NCBI RefSeq assembly: GCF_020966755.1
Contig: NZ_JAJKFT010000010.1
Span: forward strand, 992,001 to 1,056,000
Direction of reading: 5' to 3'
DNA length: 64,000 bases
Source: Blastopirellula sediminis
GTDB lineage: Bacteria > Planctomycetota > Planctomycetia > Pirellulales > Pirellulaceae
Shown here: piece after piece, positions 20,022 to 29,659 of the stretch
How positions within the stretch are numbered: the first letter of the stretch is position 1
Layout: every line of letters starts with the position of its first letter
Notes under the pieces: generated by a model
Databases searched by the model: none
Told to the model about the DNA's origin: nothing
What the model saw: the letters and a program-made list of their open reading frames with translations, nothing else
Translations under genes and position numbers: made by a program

Positions 20022-20038
20022 GGTCCGCACAGCGGACC
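20022..20038. repeat. Short hairpin repeat GGTCCGC-N3-GCGGACC
   Basis: A perfect 7-bp stem with loop ACA. A second copy with loop TCT lies at 15611-15627 and a half-degraded one at about 15670. It is intergenic, between the truncated paralogue and ilvC. Confidence 0.55.
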
Positions 20039-20054
20039 CTACGATTTGCGTGCG

Positions 20055-20087
20055 CAAAAAAAGAGGGCCGTCCTGTTGGACGGCCCT
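20055..20087 (-). terminator. Rho-independent terminator after ilvC
   Basis: A 10-bp stem, AGGGCCGTCC (20064-20073) with GGACGGCCCT (20078-20087) and loop TGTT, is followed on the minus strand by seven T (20056-20062). It lies about 28 bases beyond the ilvC stop. Confidence 0.85.
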
Positions 20088-20115
20088 GCTTCTTTGTTCT
20101 TGACGCTGTTGGCGA

Positions 20116-21120
20116 CTAGACTTCCTTCGAGTCGATCCAGGTCATCAGCTTGCGGAGGCGCTTGCCGACCTGTTCGACCTGGTGGCCGCGTTCGTTGCGG
20201 CGGATCGCCTTGAAGCGCGGGGCGCCGGCGCGGTTTTCGAGGATCCAGTTGCGGGCGAAGGTGCCGTCTTGGATCTCGTTGAGGACGCGCTTCATTTCAG
20301 CCTTGGTTTCGGCGGTGATGATGCGCGGGCCGGTCGAGTAGTCGCCGAATTCGGCGGTGTTCGAGATGCTGTAACGCATGTAGTTCAGTCCGCCCTGATA
20401 GAGCAGGTCGACGATCAGCTTCAGTTCGTGCATGCACTCGAAGTAGGCCATTTCTTCTTGGTAGCCCGCTTCGACCAGCGTTTCGAAACCAGCTTTGACC
20501 AGTTCGCTGACGCCGCCGCACAGCACGACCTGTTCGCCGAACAAGTCGGTTTCGGTCTCTTCGGCGAAGGTGGTTTCGATGACGCCGCCGCGGGTGCCGC
20601 CGATCCCCTTGGCGTAGGCCAGGCCGATCTTGCGGGTTTCTTCGCTGGCGCCGTCGCCGAGCGCGATCAGCGACGGAACGCCGCCGCCGGCGACGTATTC
20701 GCTACGAACCAAGTGGCCCGGGCCCTTCGGCGCGACCAACAAGGTGTCGATCCCCTTCGGCGGTTCGATCTGGCCGAAGTGGATGTTGAAACCGTGCGAG
20801 CACATCAGAACGTCGCCCGGCTTCAGGTTCGGGGCGATCGAGGTCTTGTAGATGTCGCCCTGGACTTCGTCCGGCAGCAGGACGTTGATGACCTGGGCCT
20901 TCTTGCAGGCCTCTTCGATCGACATCGGCTCGAAGCCGTGCTTCACGGCCAGGTCGTAGTTGGCGCTGCCGGGACGCTGCCCGATTACGACATTGCAGCC
21001 GCTATCGCGCAGGTTCTGGGCTTGGGCGTGTCCTTGCGACCCATAACCCAAAATAGCGATCGTCTTATCCTTCAAGACGGAAAGGTCGGCATCGTTGTCG
21101 TAATAAATCTTGGCGGGCAT
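20116..21120 (-). CDS. ilvC: Ketol-acid reductoisomerase
   Basis: A 334-residue class I enzyme that converts acetolactate or acetohydroxybutyrate to the dihydroxy acids of valine and isoleucine synthesis. The NADPH fold has [19 protein letters not shown], and the family segments PKGPGH and [13 protein letters not shown] (metal-binding acids) are present. The ATG at 21120 (MPAKIYYD) has AGGAAC upstream; an in-frame extension to 21222 was discarded. It follows ilvH in the same direction after about 120 bases. Confidence 0.97.
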   Translation of the reverse strand: MPAKIYYDNDADLSVLKDKTIAILGYGSQGHAQAQNLRDSGCNVVIGQRPGSANYDLAVKHGFEPMSIEEACKKAQVINVLLPDEVQGDIYKTSIAPNLKPGDVLMCSHGFNIHFGQIEPPKGIDTLLVAPKGPGHLVRSEYVAGGGVPSLIALGDGASEETRKIGLAYAKGIGGTRGGVIETTFAEETETDLFGEQVVLCGGVSELVKAGFETLVEAGYQEEMAYFECMHELKLIVDLLYQGGLNYMRYSISNTAEFGDYSTGPRIITAETKAEMKRVLNEIQDGTFARNWILENRAGAPRFKAIRRNERGHQVEQVGKRLRKLMTWIDSKEV

Positions 21121-21242
21121 TGAAAAAGTTCCTGTAACGCAACAAAACGGGTGTATGGAAAAGCAGGCGAAGCGAAGGCTCCAGTCCTGCGAGCAGGCGA
21201 AAGTGGAGTCAAAACGCCGCACAGGGCGTTTCGCTGAATCGC

Positions 21243-21731
21243 TTATTCGACCGTGGTACCGCTGCGGACCATGGCGATTCGGCCGGTGCGGACCAGTTCG
21301 GTGATGCCGAACGGACGCATGCAGTCGATAAACGCGATGATCTTGTTTTCGGGACCCGACATTTCGATCACAACGTCTTCCGCGCCGACATCGACGATGC
21401 GGCCGCGGAAGATGTCGGCCAGCTCGCGAACTTCGCTACGCTTGCCGCCGGCGGTCGAAACCTTGATCAGCATCAAGTCGCGTTCGACGAAGTCTTGCGA
21501 ACTGACGTCATAAACGCGAACGACCGTAACGATCTTCTCGAGCTGCTTACGAACTTGCTCCAATACCTGATCATCGCCTACGACTACAAACGTCATCCGC
21601 GACAGGTTGGGTACTTCGGTTTCCCCTACCGCAAGCGAATCGATATTGTAGCCCCGCGAAGCCAGCATCCCCGAGATGTGCGCAAGCACCCCGGGCACGT
21701 TCTGGACGACCGCCGAAAGGACGTGTCGCAT
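21243..21731 (-). CDS. ilvH: Acetolactate synthase small (regulatory) subunit
   Basis: A 162-residue protein. An N-terminal ACT domain ([20 protein letters not shown]) is followed by LMLIKVS and a C-terminal domain typical of IlvH/IlvN. It activates the catalytic subunit and mediates valine feedback inhibition. GGGAG precedes the ATG. The large subunit gene is not upstream here, so ilvB must lie elsewhere. It probably shares a transcript with ilvC. Confidence 0.95.
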   Translation of the reverse strand: MRHVLSAVVQNVPGVLAHISGMLASRGYNIDSLAVGETEVPNLSRMTFVVVGDDQVLEQVRKQLEKIVTVVRVYDVSSQDFVERDLMLIKVSTAGGKRSEVRELADIFRGRIVDVGAEDVVIEMSGPENKIIAFIDCMRPFGITELVRTGRIAMVRSGTTVE

Positions 21732-21764
21732 CAGTTTCTCCCAGTAGAGTCAGAATAAACCCGC

Positions 21765-21793
21765 ATGATACTTGGCGTTTTGAGCGGGAACAA
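21765..21793 (-). promoter_or_regulatory. Sigma-70 type promoter for ilvH-ilvC
   Basis: On the minus strand TTGTTC, 17 bases, then TATCAT, placed 34 bases before the ilvH start. Spacing is ideal and each box is four or five matches from consensus. Confidence 0.5.
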
Positions 21794-21946
21794 GTAGACG
21801 AGACCCCCAAACAGCCGTCAGGTTCACCCTGTTTCGCAGGAACTTCACGCGTACGTAAAGCAAGATTTCACGGGGATTTAAGTTGACTCGGCCAGGCCAT
21901 AAGATCGGCCGACTCTGGCCCCCCACGAGCGGCCGCCAATCACGCG

Positions 21947-24508
21947 TTAAGCGGCCTCTTCTTCCAACTTTTCGCTCTCCGGGCGATGTCGACCGATCAA
22001 ACGGGTCACATCAGCCAACACTTGCGGAAGCGCCCAGCCGCCGGGAGAGGCCAAATAGCGGGGGGCCCAGACCGGTTTGAACTTCGATTTGTAGGCCCGC
22101 AGCCCCTCAAAGCTGTAGAAGTGGTCCCCGTGCCGGTAGACCAGCCCGGCGATCTTGTTCCACATCGGGGCCAGCCGGCGATCTTCGATTCCAGAAAGGG
22201 GCGCCATGCCGAAGTTAAACCACTCGTACCCTTCCTCCTTCGCCCAGAGGAGGAGTTCAATGAACAGGAAGTCCATCAGCCCGGCGACCGACGAGTCATA
22301 CCGCATCAGGTCGATCGACGCCTCTTCCTTCGGCTCGTTCGCCAAGACGTTCGCGAAGGCGACAATTCTTTCCGCGTCGCGGATCACGGCGATGTCGAAA
22401 TGGCTCAAATACTCTTCGTCGAAGAAGCCGAGGGAGAATCCTTTCTCGGCCGAGTGCTTCTCGGCGAGCCAACCGTCGGAGATCTCGCGAAGTCGCGGCA
22501 TCAGCTCGGCGGTTTGCTCGCGGGGAACGATCTCAAACGTGTAGCCCGACTTTTGCAGCTTGTTGCGGGTCGAGCGGAGGCTCTTGAAGTGATTGCCGGC
22601 GATCGAATACTCGCGGAGCGGCACGCGGCCATCTTCACCGAGCTTCAAGAGCGTCAAACCTTGATCGAGATAGATCGACAAGCTTTCAGGGGCGACTTGG
22701 TAGAAGACGGGCCAGCCATGATACCGATCGCAGAGTTCGCGATACTTCCAAATCAGTTCTGACCATTGCTCAACCGGGCCGACCGGGTCTCCCATCGCGA
22801 CCCACGATCGCCGTTCGATCGCGTACATGATGAACGCCGAATTGTCGTCGCTGAACAGGAACCGTTTGTCTCCCAGCAGCGCGAGCGTCGATGCGAGCCT
22901 GGGCGACTTGGCGACGATCGCCATGACGGTTTCCATCTCTTCAGGCGTCGGCGGTTCGGTCCGTGGACCCGGTGCGCGCGAGAGGAGCCGCCACACTGCG
23001 AAGACCAACACCACGACCGCGACGCCGACGCTGGCTCGCAAGAAGCGCGACGCATCCCCATGAAACGCGAAGTCCCACCACAAGTCGTTGCGATAGTCGA
23101 CATGGCGGTAACTGAAGAACCCGAGCCATGTCGCACTGACGAGCGCCAGCGCCAGCAGGGCGATCCAGGCCGGCGAGAATCGCTCGTGCACCAGCGATCC
23201 TTTCCGATAGAACTGATCGCGACACGCAATTAGCGCAAATAGGACGAGCGATAGCAGAATCGCCGCTTCATAGTCCAATCCCTTGAGCAGCGACGTGATG
23301 ATGCCGGCGACGAGCAAGAACGCCGCAGCCCACCAGGCCGAGTCAAGTTTCAGTTGAAGTCCCCGCGCCGTCAGCAGCAGCGCAACGCCGGCAACGCTTC
23401 CCAAAAAGTGAGACGCCTCCAAGAACGAGAGGGGAATGTAGTGCTTGAGCGCCGCGATCCGTTCTCCCATCCCTGGCGTATTGCCGGAGAAGAGCAAAAC
23501 CGCGCCGGCGATGAACGCGGCGAACGCCAACAGCGTTGGTAACAGCGACGAGGTGATCTGCCAGGCCTGACGCGCTACCGGATCGAGATGATGGCGATGA
23601 GCGTGATACTCTTGACCGCCCAGCAGCAAGATCGCGGCGAAGAGCGGCAGCAAGTAGTAAATCACCCGAAAGACGAGGAGCGCCGCGACGACGTCATCTT
23701 TGGCGGTCGATGCGGTCAGCGTCAGGATCACCAGTTCAAAGACGCCGACGCCGCCAGGAACATGCGTCAGAACCACCGCGATCGACGCCAACAGAAAGAC
23801 GCCGAGAAACTGCGGGTAGTTCATTCCCACGTCTTCAGGCAGCAGCACGTACAAACAAGCGGCCGCGATCATGATGTCGGCGATCGCAACCCCTAGCTGC
23901 GCCAGGGCGATCCCCGGACCAGGCAAACGGATCTCTTGCCCGGCGATCGTGAACGGCTTTTTCCAGAGGAACGTCAGCGCGATGTAGACGACGGCGCTGG
24001 CCAACAGTAGCCAGCCGAGTCCCGAGACCGACGTAATCGGCAGATGCAAGTCAGGCGGCAGCTCGAACGGATCGAAGACGAATGCGAGTCCGCCGATCGC
24101 GAAGACGCCGATCCAAAAGGTCCCGCCGAGCATGACCGAAATCTGTAAGACTTCGACCGAGGAAAGCCCCAGGACCGAGTAAGAACGATAGCGAACCGGG
24201 ACCCCGCCAAGCGTTGCGCCAAAGTTATAACTGGCGGCAAATCCGGTAAACGACGCGAAGGCGACCCGCAGCAGCGGCAACGTCCGGCCGATCGCCTTCA
24301 GGGCGAGCAAGTCATAGCCAACCAGCACGACGTAGTTGAGGAACATCAGCGCCACGCAGAAAGCGATCTTCTGCGACGGCATCGTACTCAGACTTTCGCG
24401 GATGTCGTGCCAATGGTAGTTGCGCAGCTCATGCGCCAGCAGCCAGGCGGCGCCGCAAAAGATCAATACCGCCAAAAAGGGCGACAGTCGTGACAGCAGT
24501 CGTTTCAT
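21947..24508 (-). CDS. mprF: MprF-type aminoacyl-phosphatidylglycerol synthase/flippase
   Basis: An 853-residue protein of normal MprF length. The N-terminal two thirds hold about 14 membrane helices, including the flippase signature region with SYNFGATLGGVPVRYRSY and HVPGGVGVFELV. The C-terminal DUF2156 (GNAT-like) domain carries WFNFGMAPLSGIE and FYSFEGLRAYKSKFKPVW, typical of lysyl/alanyl-phosphatidylglycerol synthases. It would transfer an amino acid from tRNA to phosphatidylglycerol and move the lipid outward, lowering negative surface charge. The amino acid cannot be told. The ATG at 24508 is preferred over 24583 because the signal-like helix starts there. Confidence 0.9.
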   Translation of the reverse strand: MKRLLSRLSPFLAVLIFCGAAWLLAHELRNYHWHDIRESLSTMPSQKIAFCVALMFLNYVVLVGYDLLALKAIGRTLPLLRVAFASFTGFAASYNFGATLGGVPVRYRSYSVLGLSSVEVLQISVMLGGTFWIGVFAIGGLAFVFDPFELPPDLHLPITSVSGLGWLLLASAVVYIALTFLWKKPFTIAGQEIRLPGPGIALAQLGVAIADIMIAAACLYVLLPEDVGMNYPQFLGVFLLASIAVVLTHVPGGVGVFELVILTLTASTAKDDVVAALLVFRVIYYLLPLFAAILLLGGQEYHAHRHHLDPVARQAWQITSSLLPTLLAFAAFIAGAVLLFSGNTPGMGERIAALKHYIPLSFLEASHFLGSVAGVALLLTARGLQLKLDSAWWAAAFLLVAGIITSLLKGLDYEAAILLSLVLFALIACRDQFYRKGSLVHERFSPAWIALLALALVSATWLGFFSYRHVDYRNDLWWDFAFHGDASRFLRASVGVAVVVLVFAVWRLLSRAPGPRTEPPTPEEMETVMAIVAKSPRLASTLALLGDKRFLFSDDNSAFIMYAIERRSWVAMGDPVGPVEQWSELIWKYRELCDRYHGWPVFYQVAPESLSIYLDQGLTLLKLGEDGRVPLREYSIAGNHFKSLRSTRNKLQKSGYTFEIVPREQTAELMPRLREISDGWLAEKHSAEKGFSLGFFDEEYLSHFDIAVIRDAERIVAFANVLANEPKEEASIDLMRYDSSVAGLMDFLFIELLLWAKEEGYEWFNFGMAPLSGIEDRRLAPMWNKIAGLVYRHGDHFYSFEGLRAYKSKFKPVWAPRYLASPGGWALPQVLADVTRLIGRHRPESEKLEEEAA

Positions 24509-24747
24509 GGGGAATGTTCTAGTATTCGTAGCGACGGATCGCAACGTAAGTTTCGACTGGCGTTGTGCGATCGCTTCCGCCAAACCGGTCGAAGCCGGAT
24601 TATACCGGGGACCAACAACCGCATGCCGAGCGCAAGGAAACGATTTTTTTGCGTCGCCGCAGGGGAGGGGGTATGATCAGGCGAACCGCCGACTTTCCGG
24701 TCGATCGGTCCTCCTCGCACAGCTTTCTATTCTCGGCGGAACGTCTC

Positions 24748-26349
24748 ATGCCTATCGAATTTGCGTGCCCGGTTTGCAGCAAACGCTTCAAAGTGGACGA
24801 CAAGCACGTAGGGCGAAAAACAAGTTGCCGATCATGCGGCGCGGCGATCACCATCCCCGACCAGGGAGAAGCGGAGCTTTCCGGCGACACCACCGGCGGT
24901 AGCACGCTGTACGACCACTCGAACAAAGAGCGGCGCGACCTGGGGATTTCGATCGGGGACGAGGGGCTGATCGAAGCGGTCAGCGAACATATTGAGAAAC
25001 ATTTCGGCAAGGTCGACAACGTTTTTCATGAGCTGATTTCGACCGGAGTGCATGTCGACGTCCATGTGATCAACCCGACGACCGAGCGTCCTTACTACAC
25101 GCTGGTCACGTCCGGGATGTCCGAGCTGCCGATGACGACTCCGCCGGGCGCCGAAGAGCTGGCCTACGCCGAGCTGGTTCTCTGCTTGCCGCCCGATTGG
25201 AAAATGTCGCAGGACGCGTTTGAGGACGAGTCGAACTACTGGCCGATTCGCTGGATGAAGATCCTGGCGCGCTTTCCGCACGACTACGAAACCTTCTTCA
25301 CCATCTCGCACACGATCCCCGGCGGCAATCCACCGGAAGAGTTCGACGCCAGCACGCCGATGGGTTGCTGGATGTTCGTTGCGCCGTTCATGTTTGAAGA
25401 AGAGTCGTTCGAGTTGCAGCATGACGGGCACACCGTCAACTTCCTTTACATGCTGCCGCTCCATCTCGATGAAATGGAATTCAAACTGAAGCATGGTTTT
25501 GACGAAGCGGTCGATCGGATCATGGAATCGTTCGAGATTCGCGAGCTGATCGATATGCAGCGTCCCAGCTTCATGCAGTTGGATTGGGCCCCAGCGCGTC
25601 GATCGAAGCGGCAATCGATCGTCGCGAGTTGCCCGTGCGGCGAAACCTTCGAAGCGAAAACCGGAGATGCGGGCAAATCGATCCCCTGTCCGAAGTGCAG
25701 CCAGCCGGTCTACGTCCCTTGTTCGACCCTGGCGGTGACCGGCAATTATCCGGATGGACCGGCCGCATCGAATCCGGCCGGCGTCTCCCTGAAGCTCGGC
25801 CGCTACGTATCGCTGCGTCCGATCGAGATCCTCTGGTGGGGCATTCCGGCGGTCTTGTTCGTTCTGCTCGGCATTATGGTCCACTGGAGCCTCTTTATTC
25901 CGGCCGTGATCCTGTTCGGGATCTTCGCACTCAGGTGGCGGAAACTTCATCATCACTTTAAAGACGGCGACAGCCGGCCCGGCGTGATCGTTTCACTGGA
26001 TCCGCCGCTGTTCGCTTCGATCACCGACCTCGATTTGGGCGCCGGCGGAGGAGAACGACTCGCGGTTAAGGTGGTCCCCTTTTTCTCGAAACAAATCGAC
26101 GGCAGTCCGATCAAGATTGGCGAGCGCATTCCAACCGCCGCCGCCTATCATGAAGATTCCGAAAAAGGGGACAAAGCGACAAGCTGGGGCGACTTCGAGC
26201 CGATTCCGGTCGCCTACGCCAACGGCGATCCAGCCGCCGCACGGTATGTGATCTCGCAAATCGACGACGAAGAGTGGAAACAACTCAGCGAGGGGCTAAA
26301 ACAAGTTCCCCGCCCCTTGAAACCAGGCCTGTATGACGTGACGCTATAG
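24748..26349 (+). CDS. Zinc-ribbon plus SUFU-domain membrane protein
   Basis: A 533-residue protein. An N-terminal zinc ribbon (CPVCSKRFK, then SCRSCG) is followed by a suppressor-of-fused-like domain of about 190 residues with YTLVTSGMSELPM, ELVLCLPPDWKM and NYWPIRWMKILARFPH. A second zinc-ribbon region (CPCGETFE, CPKCSQPVYVPC) follows, then two membrane helices near residues 350-395 and a C-terminal soluble domain. Bacterial SUFU proteins are often linked to toxin immunity, but no toxin is adjacent. The ATG at 24748 fits the neighbour paralogue; the longer frame to 24565 was rejected. Confidence 0.8.
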   Translation: MPIEFACPVCSKRFKVDDKHVGRKTSCRSCGAAITIPDQGEAELSGDTTGGSTLYDHSNKERRDLGISIGDEGLIEAVSEHIEKHFGKVDNVFHELISTGVHVDVHVINPTTERPYYTLVTSGMSELPMTTPPGAEELAYAELVLCLPPDWKMSQDAFEDESNYWPIRWMKILARFPHDYETFFTISHTIPGGNPPEEFDASTPMGCWMFVAPFMFEEESFELQHDGHTVNFLYMLPLHLDEMEFKLKHGFDEAVDRIMESFEIRELIDMQRPSFMQLDWAPARRSKRQSIVASCPCGETFEAKTGDAGKSIPCPKCSQPVYVPCSTLAVTGNYPDGPAASNPAGVSLKLGRYVSLRPIEILWWGIPAVLFVLLGIMVHWSLFIPAVILFGIFALRWRKLHHHFKDGDSRPGVIVSLDPPLFASITDLDLGAGGGERLAVKVVPFFSKQIDGSPIKIGERIPTAAAYHEDSEKGDKATSWGDFEPIPVAYANGDPAAARYVISQIDDEEWKQLSEGLKQVPRPLKPGLYDVTL

Positions 26350-26392
26350 CAGTCCCTTTCTCGTCCGTTTCGCTCTCTCCACCCCAGACTTT

Positions 26393-27232
26393 ATGCCGAT
26401 TGAATTCCGCTGTCCCATCTGCGGAAAAGGATTCAAGGTCGACGAAAAGCATGTCGGTCGCAAGACGATCTGCAAAGGGTGCGGCACGACGATTCTCGTC
26501 CCGCAGCCCGGCGAAACGGAAGCGATCGTCATCCCCAGCGAAGATGAAGTGCTGGTCCCTGCGACGGCGGCGGAGCCGCCCAAGCGCGTGATCGAGCGCG
26601 ACGGTCAACTCTTCGCCGCGATCAGCAAGCATATCGAACAGCACGTTGGGCCGATCGCGCGCGTCTTTCGCGATCATGTCAACGAAAAGAAGCAGGTCGA
26701 CATCCTCTGGGTCAAACCGACGGCCAAGACGCCGTTTCATACCTTAGCGACCTGCGGCATGGCGGAGCAACCGATGCAGATCCCGCCGGAAGCCGACGGC
26801 TTCCCTTACGCCGAGATGATCCTCTGCTTGCCGCAGAATTGGCCCATCGACGAAAGCGCGCTGGCCAACGAAGCGATCTACTGGCCGTTGCGCTGGATGA
26901 AATTGGTCGCGCGCTTGCCGCAAGAGCAAAACACGTATGTCGCCAGGTCGCAGGTTCTGCCCAACGGCGTCCCTGCGCGTCCTTTTCACGCCAACACGAC
27001 GATGACCGCCTGGATGTTCACTCCGCCGCAAATTGGGCCGGAAGAGCTTCCCGCGATGGCGGTTTCAGATCGTACGGTCGACTTTTTCGCGATGACGGCG
27101 ATTCACACGGACGAACTGCGGTTCTACTATCAACATGGCTATCTCGAGACGCTCCGGCGACTAAAAGCGGAGTTTCCGTCGCGCACCTTGCATAGCATGC
27201 GTCGCCCCAGTTTTCTCAATCCTCACCGGTAG
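26393..27232 (+). CDS. Zinc-ribbon plus SUFU-domain protein, short paralogue
   Basis: A 279-residue paralogue of the preceding gene. The N-terminal ribbon is almost identical (CPICGKGFKVDEKHVGRKT, then CKGCG), followed by a single SUFU domain with FHTLATCGMAEQPM, MILCLPQNWPI and YWPLRWMKLVARLPQ. It lacks the second ribbon and membrane part. It starts 43 bases after the first gene, and both start MPIEF, which supports recent tandem duplication. Confidence 0.8.
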   Translation: MPIEFRCPICGKGFKVDEKHVGRKTICKGCGTTILVPQPGETEAIVIPSEDEVLVPATAAEPPKRVIERDGQLFAAISKHIEQHVGPIARVFRDHVNEKKQVDILWVKPTAKTPFHTLATCGMAEQPMQIPPEADGFPYAEMILCLPQNWPIDESALANEAIYWPLRWMKLVARLPQEQNTYVARSQVLPNGVPARPFHANTTMTAWMFTPPQIGPEELPAMAVSDRTVDFFAMTAIHTDELRFYYQHGYLETLRRLKAEFPSRTLHSMRRPSFLNPHR

Positions 27233-27534
27233 CGGCTGCGAATAGAACAGGGCGACGGCGCCCCTGTTCCCGATCTGCCGATCTCTATTTCTCCTACCGC
27301 GTCTCCGGTCGTGTTCTTCCTCCGCGGCCTCCGTGTTCCATTCTCCTCCCTCCTCCAAAATGGGGTCGAATTTCGAAGCTCAACGAACCCTTTGGGCGAT
27401 TTGACTCTCCACACCCGCATTGACCCGTCCCCAAATCTCTGGAAAATGTTGGGGTTCTTGAGGTTACATTCTTCGCTGTTGCGCCTCGGACTTGCTCCTT
27501 GGCGGATTTCGCCCCCCAATCAAGGCAATTTTCG
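27233..27534. other. Intergenic region upstream of lysS
   Basis: No gene or convincing promoter was found. A weak dyad (CCCCAAA ... TTGGGG at about 27430-27455) is the only visible structure. Confidence 0.4.
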
Positions 27535-29595
27535 ATGGCTGCGCCCGCCAAACGCCCCTCCAAGTACCACGTCTTCCTGCTTTGGTCGAATGACACGGTC
27601 AAGGAATGCCGCGAAGTGCGGAAGTTCTTCAAAGATTTCAACAAATCGGTCGCCAAGCCGAACTACGGCGTCACCTTTGAAATCATCGATCACTGCTTTG
27701 ACACGGATGACCACGGCCGTCCTGGCGCCGTGCCGTCGCGGGAATTGCTGGAAAAGGCGCGTGACACGCTCTGCCTGACCATCGGGCTCGGCTCGGACAA
27801 CGAAGCGTCCCTCAATCCCTACACCAAAGAGACCGCCCAGCACGAACTGGACATCGTGCTGGAGAGCGCCCAGCAGACGCAACTGTTGCAGTGCGTGTGG
27901 TTTATGCGCAACGACCACAATGGCAACCGCGAAGACGTCGCCGGCGAAATGTACGATCTGCTGCGACTGCCGAGCGGCCTGAAGCCGAACGAAGTCGAAC
28001 TTTACGAACCGCATGACGACTTCAAAGAACTGCTGGCCGCCATCGTCGGCCGCAAGTTGACCTCCAAGGATCGACCTTGGACGGTGAGCGAAGACGAAGC
28101 GAATCTGTCGGCGTTGGAAGCGGCTCGCCGCCAGAAGATGCAGCAGCTGATCGACATGGGGATCGACCCGTGGGGTCAGCGGTTCGACAATCACATCGCA
28201 ATCGCCGACGTCCGCGCCCAGGAATCGAAAATCACCGAAGCGACCGAAACGGTCGACGGCAAGGAAACGACCACCTACAACGGACCGAAGGTCCGCATCG
28301 CAGGGCGACTCGTGCTGATGCGATCGGCCGGCAAACTGATTTTCGCCGATGTCCGCGACCGGACCGGGCAGATCCAGATCTTCATCGGCCAAAACCAGGT
28401 CGGCGAGCGGAACTGGCAGATCGCTCAATGTCTCGACCTGGCCGACATCGTCGGCGTCGACGGCGAACTGAAGAAGACCAAGACCGGCGAACTGACCGTC
28501 TTCGTCGAAGAGCTTCACTTCCTCACCAAGACCCTCGATCCGCCGCCGGAAAAGCACAAAGGCCTGACCGATCCGGAACTGCGTCAGCGGATGCGTTATC
28601 TCGACCTGTCGCACACCGACGGAGCGATCGAACGTTTCGTGAAGCGGACTGAGATCGTCAAGTCGATCCGTCAGACCTTGTCGAACCAAGGCTTTATTGA
28701 AATCGAAGGCCCGACGCTCCACGCGATCGCCGGCGGCGCCGCCGCTCGTCCGTTCATCACCCACCACAACGCGCTCGGCATGGAATTGTACATGCGGATC
28801 GCGCTGGAGCTGCATTTGAAGCGGCTGTTGGTCGGCGGCATGGAACGGGTCTTTGAACTGGGACGCGTTTATCGCAACGAAGGGATCAGCCCGAAGCACA
28901 ATCCTGAGTTCACGATGCTCGAAGTCTATCAGGCGTACGGCGACTACCGTTCGATGATGGATTTGACCGAAGCGATCATCACCGACGCTATCAAAGCTAT
29001 CGGCGCCGCGTTTGAGCTGCCGTATGGCGAAACGCTGGTCAACTTCACGCCGCCGTTCCAGCGCCGGACCTACGCCGAGCTGTTCCATGAAAACACCGGC
29101 ATCAATCCGGAAGACGACGCCGCGGTGAAGCTGTATGCGATCAACCTCGGTCTCGATACGGAAGGAAAGCACCCCGACGTCATCCGCAACGAGATCTTCG
29201 AAGAGAAGGTGGAAGACCAGCTGAAGGGTCCGATCTTTGTGATGGACTACCCTGCTAGCATCTGCCCCCTGACCAAGCGGAAGACCGACAATCCGGCGGT
29301 GGCCGAGCGTTTCGAGCTGTTCATCAACGGCATGGAAGTGGCCAACGCGTATACCGAGCTGAACGATCCCGACCTCCAGGACAAGCTGTTCCGCACGCAG
29401 CTAGAAGGGCAATCGGAAGAAGACTCGATGGCCAAAATGGACCATGACTTCATCCGGGCGCTCCGCAACGGCATGCCTCCGGCCGGGGGTCTCGGAATTG
29501 GGATTGACCGGTTAGTCATGTTACTTACTAATACGCAAACGATCCGCGAGATCATTCTATTCCCCCTCCTGCGGCACGAAGCGTCGCAAGAATAG
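27535..29595 (+). CDS. lysS: Lysyl-tRNA synthetase with an extra N-terminal domain
   Basis: A 686-residue protein. From about residue 195 it is a complete class II LysRS: OB-fold anticodon-binding domain, motif 2 (VFELGRVYRNEGIS with KHNPEFTMLE) and motif 3 (GLGIGIDRLVMLLT ending IILFPLLR). The first 185 or so residues are extra. They start KYHVFLLWSNDTVKECREV and include TIGLGSD, then QHELDIVLESAQQT and LQCVWFMRND, a pattern resembling TIR/DUF4062-type alpha-beta domains (inference). No ATG with a ribosome site precedes the synthetase part. The ATG at 27535 is chosen over 27499 because AAGG lies upstream. Confidence 0.9.
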   Translation: MAAPAKRPSKYHVFLLWSNDTVKECREVRKFFKDFNKSVAKPNYGVTFEIIDHCFDTDDHGRPGAVPSRELLEKARDTLCLTIGLGSDNEASLNPYTKETAQHELDIVLESAQQTQLLQCVWFMRNDHNGNREDVAGEMYDLLRLPSGLKPNEVELYEPHDDFKELLAAIVGRKLTSKDRPWTVSEDEANLSALEAARRQKMQQLIDMGIDPWGQRFDNHIAIADVRAQESKITEATETVDGKETTTYNGPKVRIAGRLVLMRSAGKLIFADVRDRTGQIQIFIGQNQVGERNWQIAQCLDLADIVGVDGELKKTKTGELTVFVEELHFLTKTLDPPPEKHKGLTDPELRQRMRYLDLSHTDGAIERFVKRTEIVKSIRQTLSNQGFIEIEGPTLHAIAGGAAARPFITHHNALGMELYMRIALELHLKRLLVGGMERVFELGRVYRNEGISPKHNPEFTMLEVYQAYGDYRSMMDLTEAIITDAIKAIGAAFELPYGETLVNFTPPFQRRTYAELFHENTGINPEDDAAVKLYAINLGLDTEGKHPDVIRNEIFEEKVEDQLKGPIFVMDYPASICPLTKRKTDNPAVAERFELFINGMEVANAYTELNDPDLQDKLFRTQLEGQSEEDSMAKMDHDFIRALRNGMPPAGGLGIGIDRLVMLLTNTQTIREIILFPLLRHEASQE

Positions 29596-29659
29596 AGCTT
29601 GCCGATTGATCCGCGTCGGCACGGAAGCCGCCGCCGTCGAGAAAGCCAAAGGACTGGCG

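Noticed and set aside
21205-21232. AAACGCC/GGCGTTT hairpin between ilvH and ilvC as an attenuator
   Set aside because: Only a short T stretch follows, and no leader peptide rich in branched-chain codons is visible.
27520-29172. A 550-codon minus-strand frame
   Set aside because: It is fully antisense to lysS, whose motifs are unambiguous.
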